Positions 9,398-17,037 of a stretch of 45,416 nt of DNA are shown piece by piece. Within the stretch, counting starts at the first letter, position 1, and every line of letters begins with the position of its first letter. This stretch comes from a virus: IMG/VR virus record IMGVR_UViG_3300048839_000668, positions 1-45,416 of that record; one strand, given 5' to 3'. The notes under the pieces were generated by a model. It was given only the letters and a program-made list of their open reading frames with translations. It was not told the DNA's origin and made no database searches. Both the position numbers and the translations under genes were made by a program.

Positions 9398-10378
9398 TTA
9401 AAGGGACGCCAGACTGTTGATCAGCGCAATGCTAAACGCCTTGCCCCAGGTCGAATCGTGCGCGATGTCGCAGGTCCACTCGACCGCATAGACGCCTTCG
9501 TCGTCGCGCAGATCAGAAACGTCGGTGATCTTCAGCGCAGTATCCAGCGTCAACTTGTAGACCGCTGGCCCCGCGCCAATTTGCACCCCGGTGGCTTCGG
9601 CGCGCAGGAAAATCGTGCTACCCGCCCGCAGGTTGGTGATATAACTCATCCCCGCGTCATCTGCCGCCACCATCAGTTTCGCTTGTCCTTGCGGTTCACC
9701 TTCAACATGCGCCCCAAAGCTGGTCGACCCGTTCATGTACCAGGCGGGCGCATAGCGGCTGCCCAGCGTCCACTCCATGCGCTTGACACGCGTCAGCGCA
9801 GAGGCCCCCGCCAGGCCCGCAGCGGTCGCGGCGGTCTTGAAGGTGACTTGCGGCGCGGCAATCGGCACAAGGGCGATCTCGGTGGGCGACTCGGTCAGGG
9901 TAATGTCGGTATCCAACGCTTGCCCGATCAGCGACCCGCTAACCTCGACGCCACCGCGCGCAAAGCTCAAGGTCAGGTCAGTAAACAGCGCATAGGCGAA
10001 ACTATCCGCGCGCTCTGCCGACCCATGCTCGATAGTGAACGTCTTGGGCGTGTCGGCCGCGTCGCTGTCAGACTCGAAGGTCCACAGATAGCCTGTGGTT
10101 CCGCTGGTGACAGGCGTAACGGTATCCACAAGCCCCGACAGGATATAGGCCAGATCGTTGTAACAGGCTGGCCCCTCATACGACCCTTCGACCCATTCAC
10201 GGTTCGGGATTGCGACCGTCGGAAACTTATAGCCGTTCGGTCGAAAGATGTTCACGTCGGGGCGAATCCCCAGACTGAAAGAGGTCCCCAGCAGCCGGGT
10301 ATCGCCATCGACCGCTGTCCCCGGTGTCGTCTCCGGCCCCAATTGTGTGACCTGAAAAATACTCGCGCGTTCTGCCAT
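9398..10378 (-). CDS. major tail tube protein
   Basis: A 326-residue protein beginning with ATG after an AGAGAGGAC ribosome site. The N-terminal motif QLGPETTPGTAVDGDTRLLG is the classic start of siphovirus major tail proteins (QxGxExTxGTAV). The rest is beta-rich with repeated GS, FxxD and strand patterns fitting the tube fold, and a segment LTLSFARGGVEVSGSLIGQ. Located between tail completion protein and the tail chaperone, as expected. It polymerises in hexameric rings around the tape measure to form the tail tube. Confidence 0.85.
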   Translation of the reverse strand: MAERASIFQVTQLGPETTPGTAVDGDTRLLGTSFSLGIRPDVNIFRPNGYKFPTVAIPNREWVEGSYEGPACYNDLAYILSGLVDTVTPVTSGTTGYLWTFESDSDAADTPKTFTIEHGSAERADSFAYALFTDLTLSFARGGVEVSGSLIGQALDTDITLTESPTEIALVPIAAPQVTFKTAATAAGLAGASALTRVKRMEWTLGSRYAPAWYMNGSTSFGAHVEGEPQGQAKLMVAADDAGMSYITNLRAGSTIFLRAEATGVQIGAGPAVYKLTLDTALKITDVSDLRDDEGVYAVEWTCDIAHDSTWGKAFSIALINSLASL

Positions 10379-10390
10379 CTGTTGTCCTCT

Positions 10391-10804
10391 CTACTGCACT
10401 AATAGGCGATAGTAGCCGCCCAGGTATCGGAATTGACGCGACCCGTCGACTTCGGGCATACGGAACGGTTCTTCGTAGGTACAGGCCAGCACTTGACCAT
10501 TGCTGGTGACGCCGCTGGCTTTGTGCAGCAACGTCTCGATTCGGGACGCTGCCGCATCCAATGCGCCATAGCTTTCAGTTTCGCCCACCACGCGGATCAG
10601 GTAGCGCAGACTGTCGTAGACACGATCCGCATTGGCCGTTTGCCGTGAGACGCCACCCTGATTGGGTAGGCTCATCAGCACGAAGTCATAGACCGCATCT
10701 TCAGGTGCGATGTCGCTATACACCGCCGTGACCAGGTTCATCAGCGTGGCGTCGTTGGTCAGTCGGTCATACAGCCATCGATCTGCGTCCCAGATTGAAC
10801 TCAT
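10391..10804 (-). CDS. tail terminator / tail completion protein
   Basis: A 137-residue protein that overlaps the previous gene by ATGA. The pattern of an N-terminal helix (ADRWLYDRLTNDATLMNLV), a strand with YDFVLMSLP, a central YLIRVVGE strand and a C-terminal RYLGGYYRLLVQ strand matches the DUF3168/gp17-like tail completion fold. Position between the HK97 gp10-like gene and the major tail protein supports this. It would cap the finished tail tube and join it to the head. Confidence 0.7.
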   Translation of the reverse strand: MSSIWDADRWLYDRLTNDATLMNLVTAVYSDIAPEDAVYDFVLMSLPNQGGVSRQTANADRVYDSLRYLIRVVGETESYGALDAAASRIETLLHKASGVTSNGQVLACTYEEPFRMPEVDGSRQFRYLGGYYRLLVQ

Positions 10805-11229
10805 CGCAGCCCCCTCTCTAGGCTTGACCGCAAATGCTCGATAAACGCAGGTCGAATAGCGTCTGCAGCGGGCACCATGAATGGGCGTGCCGCCAGGTGA
10901 CGTGTGCCAAATTCCAGGTAAACTGCGTACAGCATATTGGTGTAGACCGCGCCGCTGGTTTCGCCTGTCATGCCCTGCTGGATCGACCCTGAAAGAATCC
11001 CGTAGTCAATCGCCGGGGCTTCTCCTGGTGCAGACGCCTGGTGGGTGCGGTCTTTGCGTCGATAAATGCGCCCGCTGCCGCTTGCTGCCATTGCCAGCCG
11101 GATATGCGTCTCAATCTCCGCGAGTGCTTCCTCGACCGCCTGGCGCCCGACTCCGGGCAACGCAGCGACAATGCGCGGAAAGTTATTGACCCGCACGCGC
11201 ACGCCCGTTCTGCCCACTCGCCTAGCCAC
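10801..11229 (-). CDS. HK97 gp10-like minor tail / neck protein
   Basis: A 142-residue protein with GTG start overlapping the preceding gene by eight bases. The C-terminal half has the family signature YAVYLEFGTRHLAARPFMVPA (pattern Y..YvEfGT....ARPFm.PA) of HK97 gp10 proteins, with a preceding Gly/Ser/Arg-rich loop containing a PGEAPA motif. These proteins act at the head-tail interface and are needed for tail joining. The neighbours are head-closure and tail-completion genes, which agrees. Confidence 0.85.
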   Translation of the reverse strand: MARRVGRTGVRVRVNNFPRIVAALPGVGRQAVEEALAEIETHIRLAMAASGSGRIYRRKDRTHQASAPGEAPAIDYGILSGSIQQGMTGETSGAVYTNMLYAVYLEFGTRHLAARPFMVPAADAIRPAFIEHLRSSLERGLR

Positions 11230-11584
11230 TGGCGCGTACTCCGTAGACGGTGCGCGCAGTCTCGTAGGTCAGCGGCCCTTCGATGGCGACGACCTCAAAC
11301 GCTTGCCCATCGACTTCGATCACGTCATGCTCGCGAATGTCAGTCAGCGCAGGAAAGTCGAAGCCCCAGCGCAACGCCGGAACGACCATGCTTCCTTTGA
11401 CTTCCTCGGCGGTGTTCGCCGTTTCTGCATAGCGACGACAGACAGTCGTCGCTACCGTGTTTAGGCCCAATGTGGCCCCGCCCCCACCGTCGGCGGTGCG
11501 CGCCTTGCGCTTGATTGCTGCCGGCGTCAACATGGTCGACTCTTGCAGCGCGCGATGTTGGGCCATCTCTTCAGCGGAAATCAT
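11222..11584 (-). CDS. head-closure / head-tail adaptor protein
   Basis: I place the start at ATG 11584 (MISAEEMAQ), which overlaps the endolysin stop as ATGA and has GGATGG about eight bases upstream. A start five codons earlier, at 11599, is possible but lacks a ribosome site. The 120-residue product has a disordered N-terminus and a small C-terminal beta barrel (DIREHDVIEVDGQAFEVVAIEGP), the character of phage head-closure adaptors (SPP1 gp16 / HK97 gp7 type). It sits before the HK97 gp10-like gene. Confidence 0.65.
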   Translation of the reverse strand: MISAEEMAQHRALQESTMLTPAAIKRKARTADGGGGATLGLNTVATTVCRRYAETANTAEEVKGSMVVPALRWGFDFPALTDIREHDVIEVDGQAFEVVAIEGPLTYETARTVYGVRASG

Positions 11585-13218
11585 AGACGGTCCATCCATT
11601 TGCGAATGATGCCCGCGTACAGGTCGACCTGTCCCGTCCCGTTGTAAAGCTCGGCCATCTTGCGATAGTCCAACGCTTGCATCGCCAGCCGCATTTTGTC
11701 GCGGCTCATACAGTAGGCGAAAAAGCCCACGACCTGATTAAAGCGACCCTGGTCAGGGTGGTTGTAGGCGTCAAACATGCTTTGAGGCGACGCATAGCCC
11801 ACCGTCGCGTAGTGAAAGCCCATGATCTGTCCCGCGCCCATCGCTAGACTCTCATAGGCGGCGTGGGCGTTGATCTTGAGCGCAACCTCGAGCGCGTAAT
11901 ATTCAAGACCTTGATTGCCGTGATAGGTACTCCAGCTGCCATCAGCCAGACGCACCGTATGAAACTCGCCGTTCCATTCCGGCGCACCCACCCGAAACCA
12001 TTCGTCAAACTGCCATCGCTCGACTCGCTGCCGAAAGATGTGCGGCTCAAAGCGCACGATCATGTCGGGGGCGCGCACAACCCCGCCCGACTCGGCCATG
12101 AGGAACGCTTTCGGAAGGCGACGGTCGACGCCGATCACTTTCGCCATTCCCCCCAAGATCACATCCAGGTCAGGAATCATGGGCGTAGCCGGGTAGTCTT
12201 GCCCCGCCACCACGTCGCCCGACTTCACAACGGTTCGCACCACAGGAATGTAGGTGCGGTGTTTGGACGGGATATCTTCCACAGGCACGTCAGGCACGTC
12301 AGGCGTTTCGACATAGGCCGCGCGCCGCGCCCGCCACCAGGCAGTCATTTCACCGTACGCGCCCAGCAGGTCGAACGACCACCACTCTTTGGCCTGGTAG
12401 TCGCTCAGGTAAGGCAAAATCACCTCGACCCGATCATCGGCGTGGTCGAAGTAATAATCAAACTGTGCGACATACTGTTGCGGGGTAATATTGCCGACCC
12501 AGCCGCGCGCCCGATGTTTCTCCGTCTCCCAACGGGCCGCGTCGACGTAGTTGTCGACCCCCGCCTCGCCAATGACAATTCGCACATCCCAGGGGCATTT
12601 GTGGTGACGACCTACATACCAGCCCCACCCGTCTTGCGGGCCAGTCCAGTAGTTGTATTCGTGCAATTCCAGGCGATGCCCGCCGCGCTTGATGGCGTGA
12701 TAGATCGGCTCGTATGGGTCCCAGATCACGCGCTTGTTTTCGTCTAGGTCTGCCGGATGCCCCACGCCCAGACGCATCGCTAGACCCTGCCAACCCAGGT
12801 CGGTCAGGGTATCCAGAAATGCGACTTCATGCTTGACAAATGCCACCCGTTGCTCGATCACCCACACAGGCGGCTCATTCATGCCCGACAACCAGAGACG
12901 GTCACGCGTCGGGAATGGCAGGTCACGCGCCCGCGCCTGGGCTTCCATCTTTTCGACTTCAGCGATCAGCGCACGCGCCAAGCGCACGCCCGACCCCGCA
13001 GGATCGACCATCATGTCTTTGACGACCTGAAAATCGTTGTCGTCAATTCGCCACAGGCGCGGCCAAATTTCATCGCTAGTCAGTTGTGCAGCGTCGACTA
13101 CATGCTGGACGTCCGGCTCTAGGATGCGAATCGGGCCGTTGATCGCGGCCATGTAGTCGCGATGTTCCCGCTGGTCATGTTTGGGTGCCCAATAGACGCC
13201 CAGGCGCGGCTCAATCAT
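11581..13218 (-). CDS. two-domain endolysin: GH-A-like glycosidase plus N-acetylmuramidase
   Basis: A 545-residue protein overlapping the holin stop by ATGA. Residues 1-300 look like a (beta/alpha)8 glycosidase: NEP at 114-116 and IGEAG at 216-220 are spaced like the acid/base and nucleophile glutamates (E115, E218) of clan GH-A. Residues about 355-545 match the DUF3380-type N-acetylmuramidase domain, with catalytic-type E376 in AESGG, RFEPHIF, GAGQIMGFHYATVGY and a C-terminal ALDYRKMAELYNG. No signal peptide or transmembrane anchor is seen, so export needs the adjacent holin. Joining of these two domains is unusual. Confidence 0.8.
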   Translation of the reverse strand: MIEPRLGVYWAPKHDQREHRDYMAAINGPIRILEPDVQHVVDAAQLTSDEIWPRLWRIDDNDFQVVKDMMVDPAGSGVRLARALIAEVEKMEAQARARDLPFPTRDRLWLSGMNEPPVWVIEQRVAFVKHEVAFLDTLTDLGWQGLAMRLGVGHPADLDENKRVIWDPYEPIYHAIKRGGHRLELHEYNYWTGPQDGWGWYVGRHHKCPWDVRIVIGEAGVDNYVDAARWETEKHRARGWVGNITPQQYVAQFDYYFDHADDRVEVILPYLSDYQAKEWWSFDLLGAYGEMTAWWRARRAAYVETPDVPDVPVEDIPSKHRTYIPVVRTVVKSGDVVAGQDYPATPMIPDLDVILGGMAKVIGVDRRLPKAFLMAESGGVVRAPDMIVRFEPHIFRQRVERWQFDEWFRVGAPEWNGEFHTVRLADGSWSTYHGNQGLEYYALEVALKINAHAAYESLAMGAGQIMGFHYATVGYASPQSMFDAYNHPDQGRFNQVVGFFAYCMSRDKMRLAMQALDYRKMAELYNGTGQVDLYAGIIRKWMDRL

Positions 13219-13643
13219 TCTTTGCCCGCCTTACGTTGGGTATCGTAGCCCAGGCGATCTTGCGCTTGACGCAACGTCTCGACAATAAAGCCAGGTACAG
13301 GCAAGCCAACCTTGACTGCGTTTTCCAGGACTGACATCGCCTCGACCACGATAAAGCTTGTCGCCACAATCTCAGCGGGCGTATATCCCGCCAGCACAGT
13401 CGGGAACGAAAACGATGTTTGTAGCGCGTGGGCCGACAAGACTAACAGCCACATAAATGCTTTCTTGCGGATGCCCAACCACCCAATGTGGCTGGAAATC
13501 TCGCTGGCTTTTCCTGCCGCTGTCAGCCCCGATACCACGTCTAGCACATTCATGACAACCAACAGACGGTAGGCTTCAGGCGCGCCGATCCACACTGCCA
13601 GCACCGCCATTGAAGCCGCCTTCACCCCGTCCCAGAACCGCAA
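13215..13643 (-). CDS. holin (toxin-secretion/phage lysis holin family)
   Basis: A 142-residue membrane protein, TTG start with GAGG four bases upstream. Three hydrophobic segments are visible at about 10-45, 60-80 and 85-110. Motifs VVMNVLDVVSGLTAAGK and SVLENAVKVGLPVP match the Phage_holin_4 family (LDxxTG..., SIxENxxxxGxPxP). Immediately upstream of the endolysin with an ATGA overlap, forming a two-gene lysis cassette. It would form the membrane lesions that let the endolysin out. Confidence 0.85.
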   Translation of the reverse strand: MRFWDGVKAASMAVLAVWIGAPEAYRLLVVMNVLDVVSGLTAAGKASEISSHIGWLGIRKKAFMWLLVLSAHALQTSFSFPTVLAGYTPAEIVATSFIVVEAMSVLENAVKVGLPVPGFIVETLRQAQDRLGYDTQRKAGKE

Positions 13644-13653
13644 ATTGCCTCAC

Positions 13654-14091
13654 CTAGCTTTCGCTCAAATCGTCCGTTTCGTAGTAGGTAGCGGGGCGGT
13701 GCGGGTCATTGGCATACGTCACCGTTGTGACCCCGACATAGCCGCCGCTGGCGTACCCCCGCCGCGCCGCCTCTGATTCAGCGCGCAGCAAGCCCGCTTG
13801 GGCGTCCGTATGAATTTGCGCCCGCTTGAACGTCGCATTGTTCGCGGTAAACTCGTAGCTCCCCGCGCTCTTTGCCACTGCGACACGCCACGCCTCGATC
13901 CGCGCCAACGCCCGCAGCTTGCCGATGTCGGTTGCATCCGTCACCGCGTCGGCCCCGTACGCCAGCAAGGTTTCGTTGACTGCTTCGCTCATGTCGTCAG
14001 CCACGATTCCCAGGATCGCCCCCAGATTGCCCACAGCGTCCAGCATGAACGTTTTTAGGGTTGCGTCGCTATATGCAGTAGGCAAAGTCAT
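13654..14091 (-). CDS. head-tail connector protein
   Basis: A 145-residue protein whose ATG directly follows the upstream stop (TAAATG). An N-terminal helical portion (ATLKTFMLDAVGNLGAILG, MSEAVNETLLAYG, ALARIEAWRVAVAKSAG) and an acidic C-terminal tail (YYETDDLSES) fit small helical head-tail connectors of the gp15/gp6 type, which sit under the portal. Its place after the capsid genes supports this. Sequence-level recognition is weak. Confidence 0.55.
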   Translation of the reverse strand: MTLPTAYSDATLKTFMLDAVGNLGAILGIVADDMSEAVNETLLAYGADAVTDATDIGKLRALARIEAWRVAVAKSAGSYEFTANNATFKRAQIHTDAQAGLLRAESEAARRGYASGGYVGVTTVTYANDPHRPATYYETDDLSES

Positions 14092-14460
14092 TTACGCGTC
14101 GCCTTGCCCTTCCTGTGCCATTTGCGGCACATCCGCGTCATCCAGCCCCAGCGCGTGCAAAATCGCCTTGCGACTTGTCTTGGAAATCTCGACACGTCCC
14201 AGCAAATCCAGCACGCCTTGATTGACCTTGTCGGTCACGCTTTCCTCTGCGACCGATACCAGCTTTTCGTCAAGCTCGACCAGGAACGCGGCCAGCGACT
14301 CCATCTGGTACAGCCGTTGGATCTCTGCGTCGCGATGTGCGATTGCCGCCAGGTCAAGACCCGCGCCAACCAAGCCGAATTTTCCGGCAAGGCTGGCAGC
14401 GGCGTCTTGTAGGCGGGACAATGCGACCTGTTCACGCGCAGCTTTGTGACGGTGATGCAT
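14092..14460 (-). CDS. hypothetical helical protein between capsid and connector genes
   Basis: A 122-residue, mostly helical, charged protein starting at ATG after GAAAGGCGGG. It contains a segment KTSRKAILHALGLDDADVP that could be a small helical hairpin and ends acidic (QMAQEGQGDA). No family is recognised. Located just after the major capsid gene, so a virion or assembly role is plausible but unproven. Confidence 0.6.
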   Translation of the reverse strand: MHHRHKAAREQVALSRLQDAAASLAGKFGLVGAGLDLAAIAHRDAEIQRLYQMESLAAFLVELDEKLVSVAEESVTDKVNQGVLDLLGRVEISKTSRKAILHALGLDDADVPQMAQEGQGDA

Positions 14461-14473
14461 GGTCCCGCCTTTC

Positions 14474-15547
14474 CTAGCTCATGGGTGCGGCGTAGCCGCT
14501 GGGTACTGCATACGTCCCGTTGCCGATCCGTTGCACGACAGCCCCGACGCGGTTCCAGGCTCCGAACCCGGCATAGCGGGTGTATTGCGCTTCCCAGAAA
14601 GGGAAGTCATCGCGCTCGGCACGCGCCCCGAAGCCTTGCAGCGAGGCTTCAGGCTCTTCGCGCATCGCCACCGGACGTTCCCCGCCCGTAGTCGTCGCAA
14701 CGATGTAGCCCGAAGGCAGCGCGCGCCACTCGAAGACCCACAACTTGGCGTCGTGGTAGCCCAGGAAATCGCCGGGAACATTCGACAGGCCAGGCTGGGC
14801 GATCAGCTCGGTGATTGCCGAACCGACCCGCAGACGCGGATCGTTTTCAGGCACAAACGAAGCCAACGCCTGGGTAGCCGACTTGAGGTTGGTGGGGACG
14901 AAGACGATCACGTCGCCATCGTTTTCAGGATGCTCGACCAATTCCTCGTAGATCGCCGGGAAGGGATCGGCCGCATCCGCGATAGCGTCAGCCGTCGCCA
15001 GGTAGTGGGTATCGGTCGCGCCCACATCCGCGCCCGCCTGGATCAGATACTCAACCGTGTCGCTATTCGCCAGGCCCTTGATCGCCAAGTCGCCATGTTC
15101 CTCGTCGTCGAACGTCCAGCCGACGTTGTCAAACAGCGCAGCGAAAATGTGGTCGCGCATCCAGCGACGGTCGGCGGTCAAGATGGTCGACAAGACCGTG
15201 TTGACTTCAGCCACCGTCATCTTGGCTCGCGCGCGGAAGTTTGCGCCCCACGCGCCGCCCGCCGACTGAATGGGAAAGCCCAGGTCGTAATGACCTGCCA
15301 GCGAGATAGGCCGCGCGCGCCCGTTGTCGTCCAACGGTTGCAGACGGGCCGCAGCCGCACTGCGATAACGGGTCTTGAAGTCAGTGGTGCGCGTGACAAA
15401 CAGACTGGTCACCGCGTCCATCTGGCGGTTATGTTCTGCCAAAGTCGCTTGAGTTGCCGCGTTGACCAGGTCGACGCCCACGGTTTCCACGCGGTCATTG
15501 AACGCAGTCAGCAGGTCTAGAAATCCGAACAAAGGTGCAGTTGCCAT
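14474..15547 (-). CDS. major capsid protein
   Basis: A 357-residue protein with a very strong ribosome site (AAAGGGGGTGAT). N-terminal helix then TRYRSAAAARLQPLD, a central GGAWGANFRARAKMTVAEVN region and a C-terminal LPSGYIVATTTGGERPVAMREE strand region, ending in the aromatic FEAQYTRYAGFG-like stretch characteristic of capsid proteins that run as an E-loop/P-domain/A-domain fold. It follows scaffold and decoration genes, the usual order. No protease domain was found nearby, so maturation cleavage is not evident. Confidence 0.85.
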   Translation of the reverse strand: MATAPLFGFLDLLTAFNDRVETVGVDLVNAATQATLAEHNRQMDAVTSLFVTRTTDFKTRYRSAAAARLQPLDDNGRARPISLAGHYDLGFPIQSAGGAWGANFRARAKMTVAEVNTVLSTILTADRRWMRDHIFAALFDNVGWTFDDEEHGDLAIKGLANSDTVEYLIQAGADVGATDTHYLATADAIADAADPFPAIYEELVEHPENDGDVIVFVPTNLKSATQALASFVPENDPRLRVGSAITELIAQPGLSNVPGDFLGYHDAKLWVFEWRALPSGYIVATTTGGERPVAMREEPEASLQGFGARAERDDFPFWEAQYTRYAGFGAWNRVGAVVQRIGNGTYAVPSGYAAPMS

Positions 15548-15571
15548 TAAATATCACCCCCTTTCAGTGGC

Positions 15572-15982
15572 TTAGAGATTGACCAACAGAAGCTTTTGCG
15601 GGCTATCGCCCAGCAATTGCGAAAAGACCGGAATGACACGCCCGACCACCGTCGAAACGGTTCCCGCAGCGGTGTCGAGACGCCCGTCGGTATCCGACAG
15701 GTAGACAGCCGCGTCATAGGCCAGGCTCGACAGGTTGAACCCGTCCAGCACGCCGCGCCGCACTGCCGTGACCGGTAGCCCCGCCGCGACGGTCTTGGTC
15801 GCGACGCCATAGATCCGCGCCTCGCCCGCCGCCGACCCGTTGGCCCCGGTAAATTTGCCTGTCGAGGTATCGACGCGCACCGCTTGGCCCGCCGTGATCG
15901 CCTCGCCAGCCGGAAGGGTCATCTGTTCCAGCGACTCGACAATGCGAGCGCGGTCAGCCGTGACCAGATTGATTACTGCCAC
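15572..15982 (-). CDS. capsid decoration / head fibre-like protein
   Basis: A 136-residue protein with GTG start and an AAGGAGG ribosome site. A beta-rich sequence of LPAGEAITAGQAVRVDTSTGKF, IYGVATKTVAAGLPVTAVRRGVLDG and YLSDTDGRLDTA resembles the DUF2190-like capsid decoration proteins that cover the head surface. Directly upstream of the major capsid gene, the usual place for such a gene. It would stabilise the packaged head. Confidence 0.7.
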   Translation of the reverse strand: MAVINLVTADRARIVESLEQMTLPAGEAITAGQAVRVDTSTGKFTGANGSAAGEARIYGVATKTVAAGLPVTAVRRGVLDGFNLSSLAYDAAVYLSDTDGRLDTAAGTVSTVVGRVIPVFSQLLGDSPQKLLLVNL

Positions 15983-16001
15983 TTACAGCCTCCTTTTGTC
16001 C

Positions 16002-16664
16002 CTAGAAGGAACGCGCATAGTTGCGCGCCATTTGCTTGCGCGCTTCGTCTTCCTTGACTTGACTCTTACCGTCGCCGCCTTTGCCACCTGCCGGGGGCGT
16101 ACCGGGAACGCTTTTTGTGCCGCCAAAAGCCTCTGCGTTGCGGGCCAGGTAATCCAGTTGGTCCGCAGGATCGCGGTCTTCCAGCAATTCACGAACCGCG
16201 TCGGGAACGTTCTTTAACAGCGCAGCGACTTGCACGCCGATCACTTGCTTGTAGCGATCCAGTTGTGCGCCCACCGTCTCTTGCTCGGTCTGGTTGCGCT
16301 CGACTTGCGCTTCAAGCTCTTTGACCTTGCTGTCCAGCTTTTCCGACAACGCCTTAAATTCCTGGGCGTCGGCAAGCTTTTTGGCTTCGTCTTTCTCGCG
16401 TTCGGCTTTGATCTTGCGATCCGACGCTTCGCGCTCGCGCTTCAGCCGCGCCTCGATAATCCCGTCAATCTCGGCTTGGGTCATGAAACGCCCGTCTTGC
16501 TTCGTGGGCTTTTCCTGTCCGTCAGCCGTACTGTCAGTTTCGCCGCCAGCGTCACCAGCGGCCCCGTCAGCGTCTTTTCCCCCCACCCCCTCGTCACCCT
16601 CTGCCTTTGCGTAGAAACGCGTGACAGGTAGGCGAAATTTCAATTGCAGGTTGCGGAACTTCAT
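16002..16664 (-). CDS. scaffolding protein
   Basis: A 220-residue, very charged protein with ATG after AAGGGGGAG. Residues 20-55 are acidic and Gly/Asp-rich; residues about 60-135 form an uninterrupted Lys/Glu coiled coil (ARLKREREASDRKIKAEREK and following); the C-terminus is Gly/Lys-rich and ends KQMARNYARSF, a short basic helix suited to binding capsid. This is the standard layout of phage GPO/DUF4355-like scaffolds. Position before decoration and capsid genes agrees. Confidence 0.85.
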   Translation of the reverse strand: MKFRNLQLKFRLPVTRFYAKAEGDEGVGGKDADGAAGDAGGETDSTADGQEKPTKQDGRFMTQAEIDGIIEARLKREREASDRKIKAEREKDEAKKLADAQEFKALSEKLDSKVKELEAQVERNQTEQETVGAQLDRYKQVIGVQVAALLKNVPDAVRELLEDRDPADQLDYLARNAEAFGGTKSVPGTPPAGGKGGDGKSQVKEDEARKQMARNYARSF

Positions 16665-16753
16665 GCGACTCCCCCTTGCGGTTTTCCAGACGTTGCGGGC
16701 CGTCTGTGCGCCCGTCCCAGGTCAAGCCTCCTGGTCGGCTCATTGCCCGCCCC

Positions 16754-16808
16754 AAAAAAAATAGGCGCACAGCAAGTCTGAATTGATCCAGACTTGCCAT
16801 GCGCCTAT
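16754..16808 (-). terminator. strong intrinsic terminator ahead of the scaffold gene
   Basis: On the minus strand ATAGGCGCA pairs with TGCGCCTAT (9 bp) and, inside, CAAGTCTG pairs with CAGACTTG (8 bp), with a short internal loop. The stem is followed by eight T residues (16761-16754). It lies between the MuF-side genes and the scaffold, inside an otherwise continuous operon. Confidence 0.9.
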
Positions 16809-16846
16809 GCCATCTCGCAGGATAGAACCCCGACGAAACAACGCGC

Positions 16847-16945
16847 CTAGCGGGCTTGTTTTGCCACCTCGCGCAAATCCACCTGGCGACTCTTGCCCCG
16901 ATGCACCACGACCGCAATCAAACGGTTCAGGTCAATCTCGAACAT
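16847..16945 (-). CDS. 32-residue small ORF between promoter and terminator
   Basis: ATG at 16945 encodes MFEIDLNRLIAVVVHRG and continues to a stop at 16847. A GGGG run lies about six bases upstream. The in-frame sequence before the ATG (VRVHHPDTGRF) also looks coding-like, but has no ATG, GTG or TTG after the promoter, so a longer form would need a rare start. It is the only gene in the short unit from the promoter at 17.0 kb to the terminator at 16.75 kb. Function unknown; it could be a leader peptide or a small conserved phage protein. Confidence 0.45.
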   Translation of the reverse strand: MFEIDLNRLIAVVVHRGKSRQVDLREVAKQAR

Positions 16946-16997
16946 GAATCGCCCCGTATCGGGGTGGTGGACTCTGACGAACTCGGTGTTAGGCCCT

Positions 16998-17025
16998 ATT
17001 GTATCACATGTATTGCCAATGTAAG
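16998..17025 (-). promoter_or_regulatory. candidate minus-strand promoter CTTACA-16-TACAAT
   Basis: CTTACA (17025-17020), a 16-base spacer ending TGTGA, then TACAAT (17003-16998). The spacer and TGTGA before the -10 resemble the phage's other promoters (TTGACATTGTATTGA...GTGATATGAT), aligned with one base missing. It overlaps the 3' end of the MuF gene region and would feed the 32-residue ORF and possibly the capsid genes. Confidence 0.45.
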
Positions 17026-17037
17026 AAATCTGTGATG

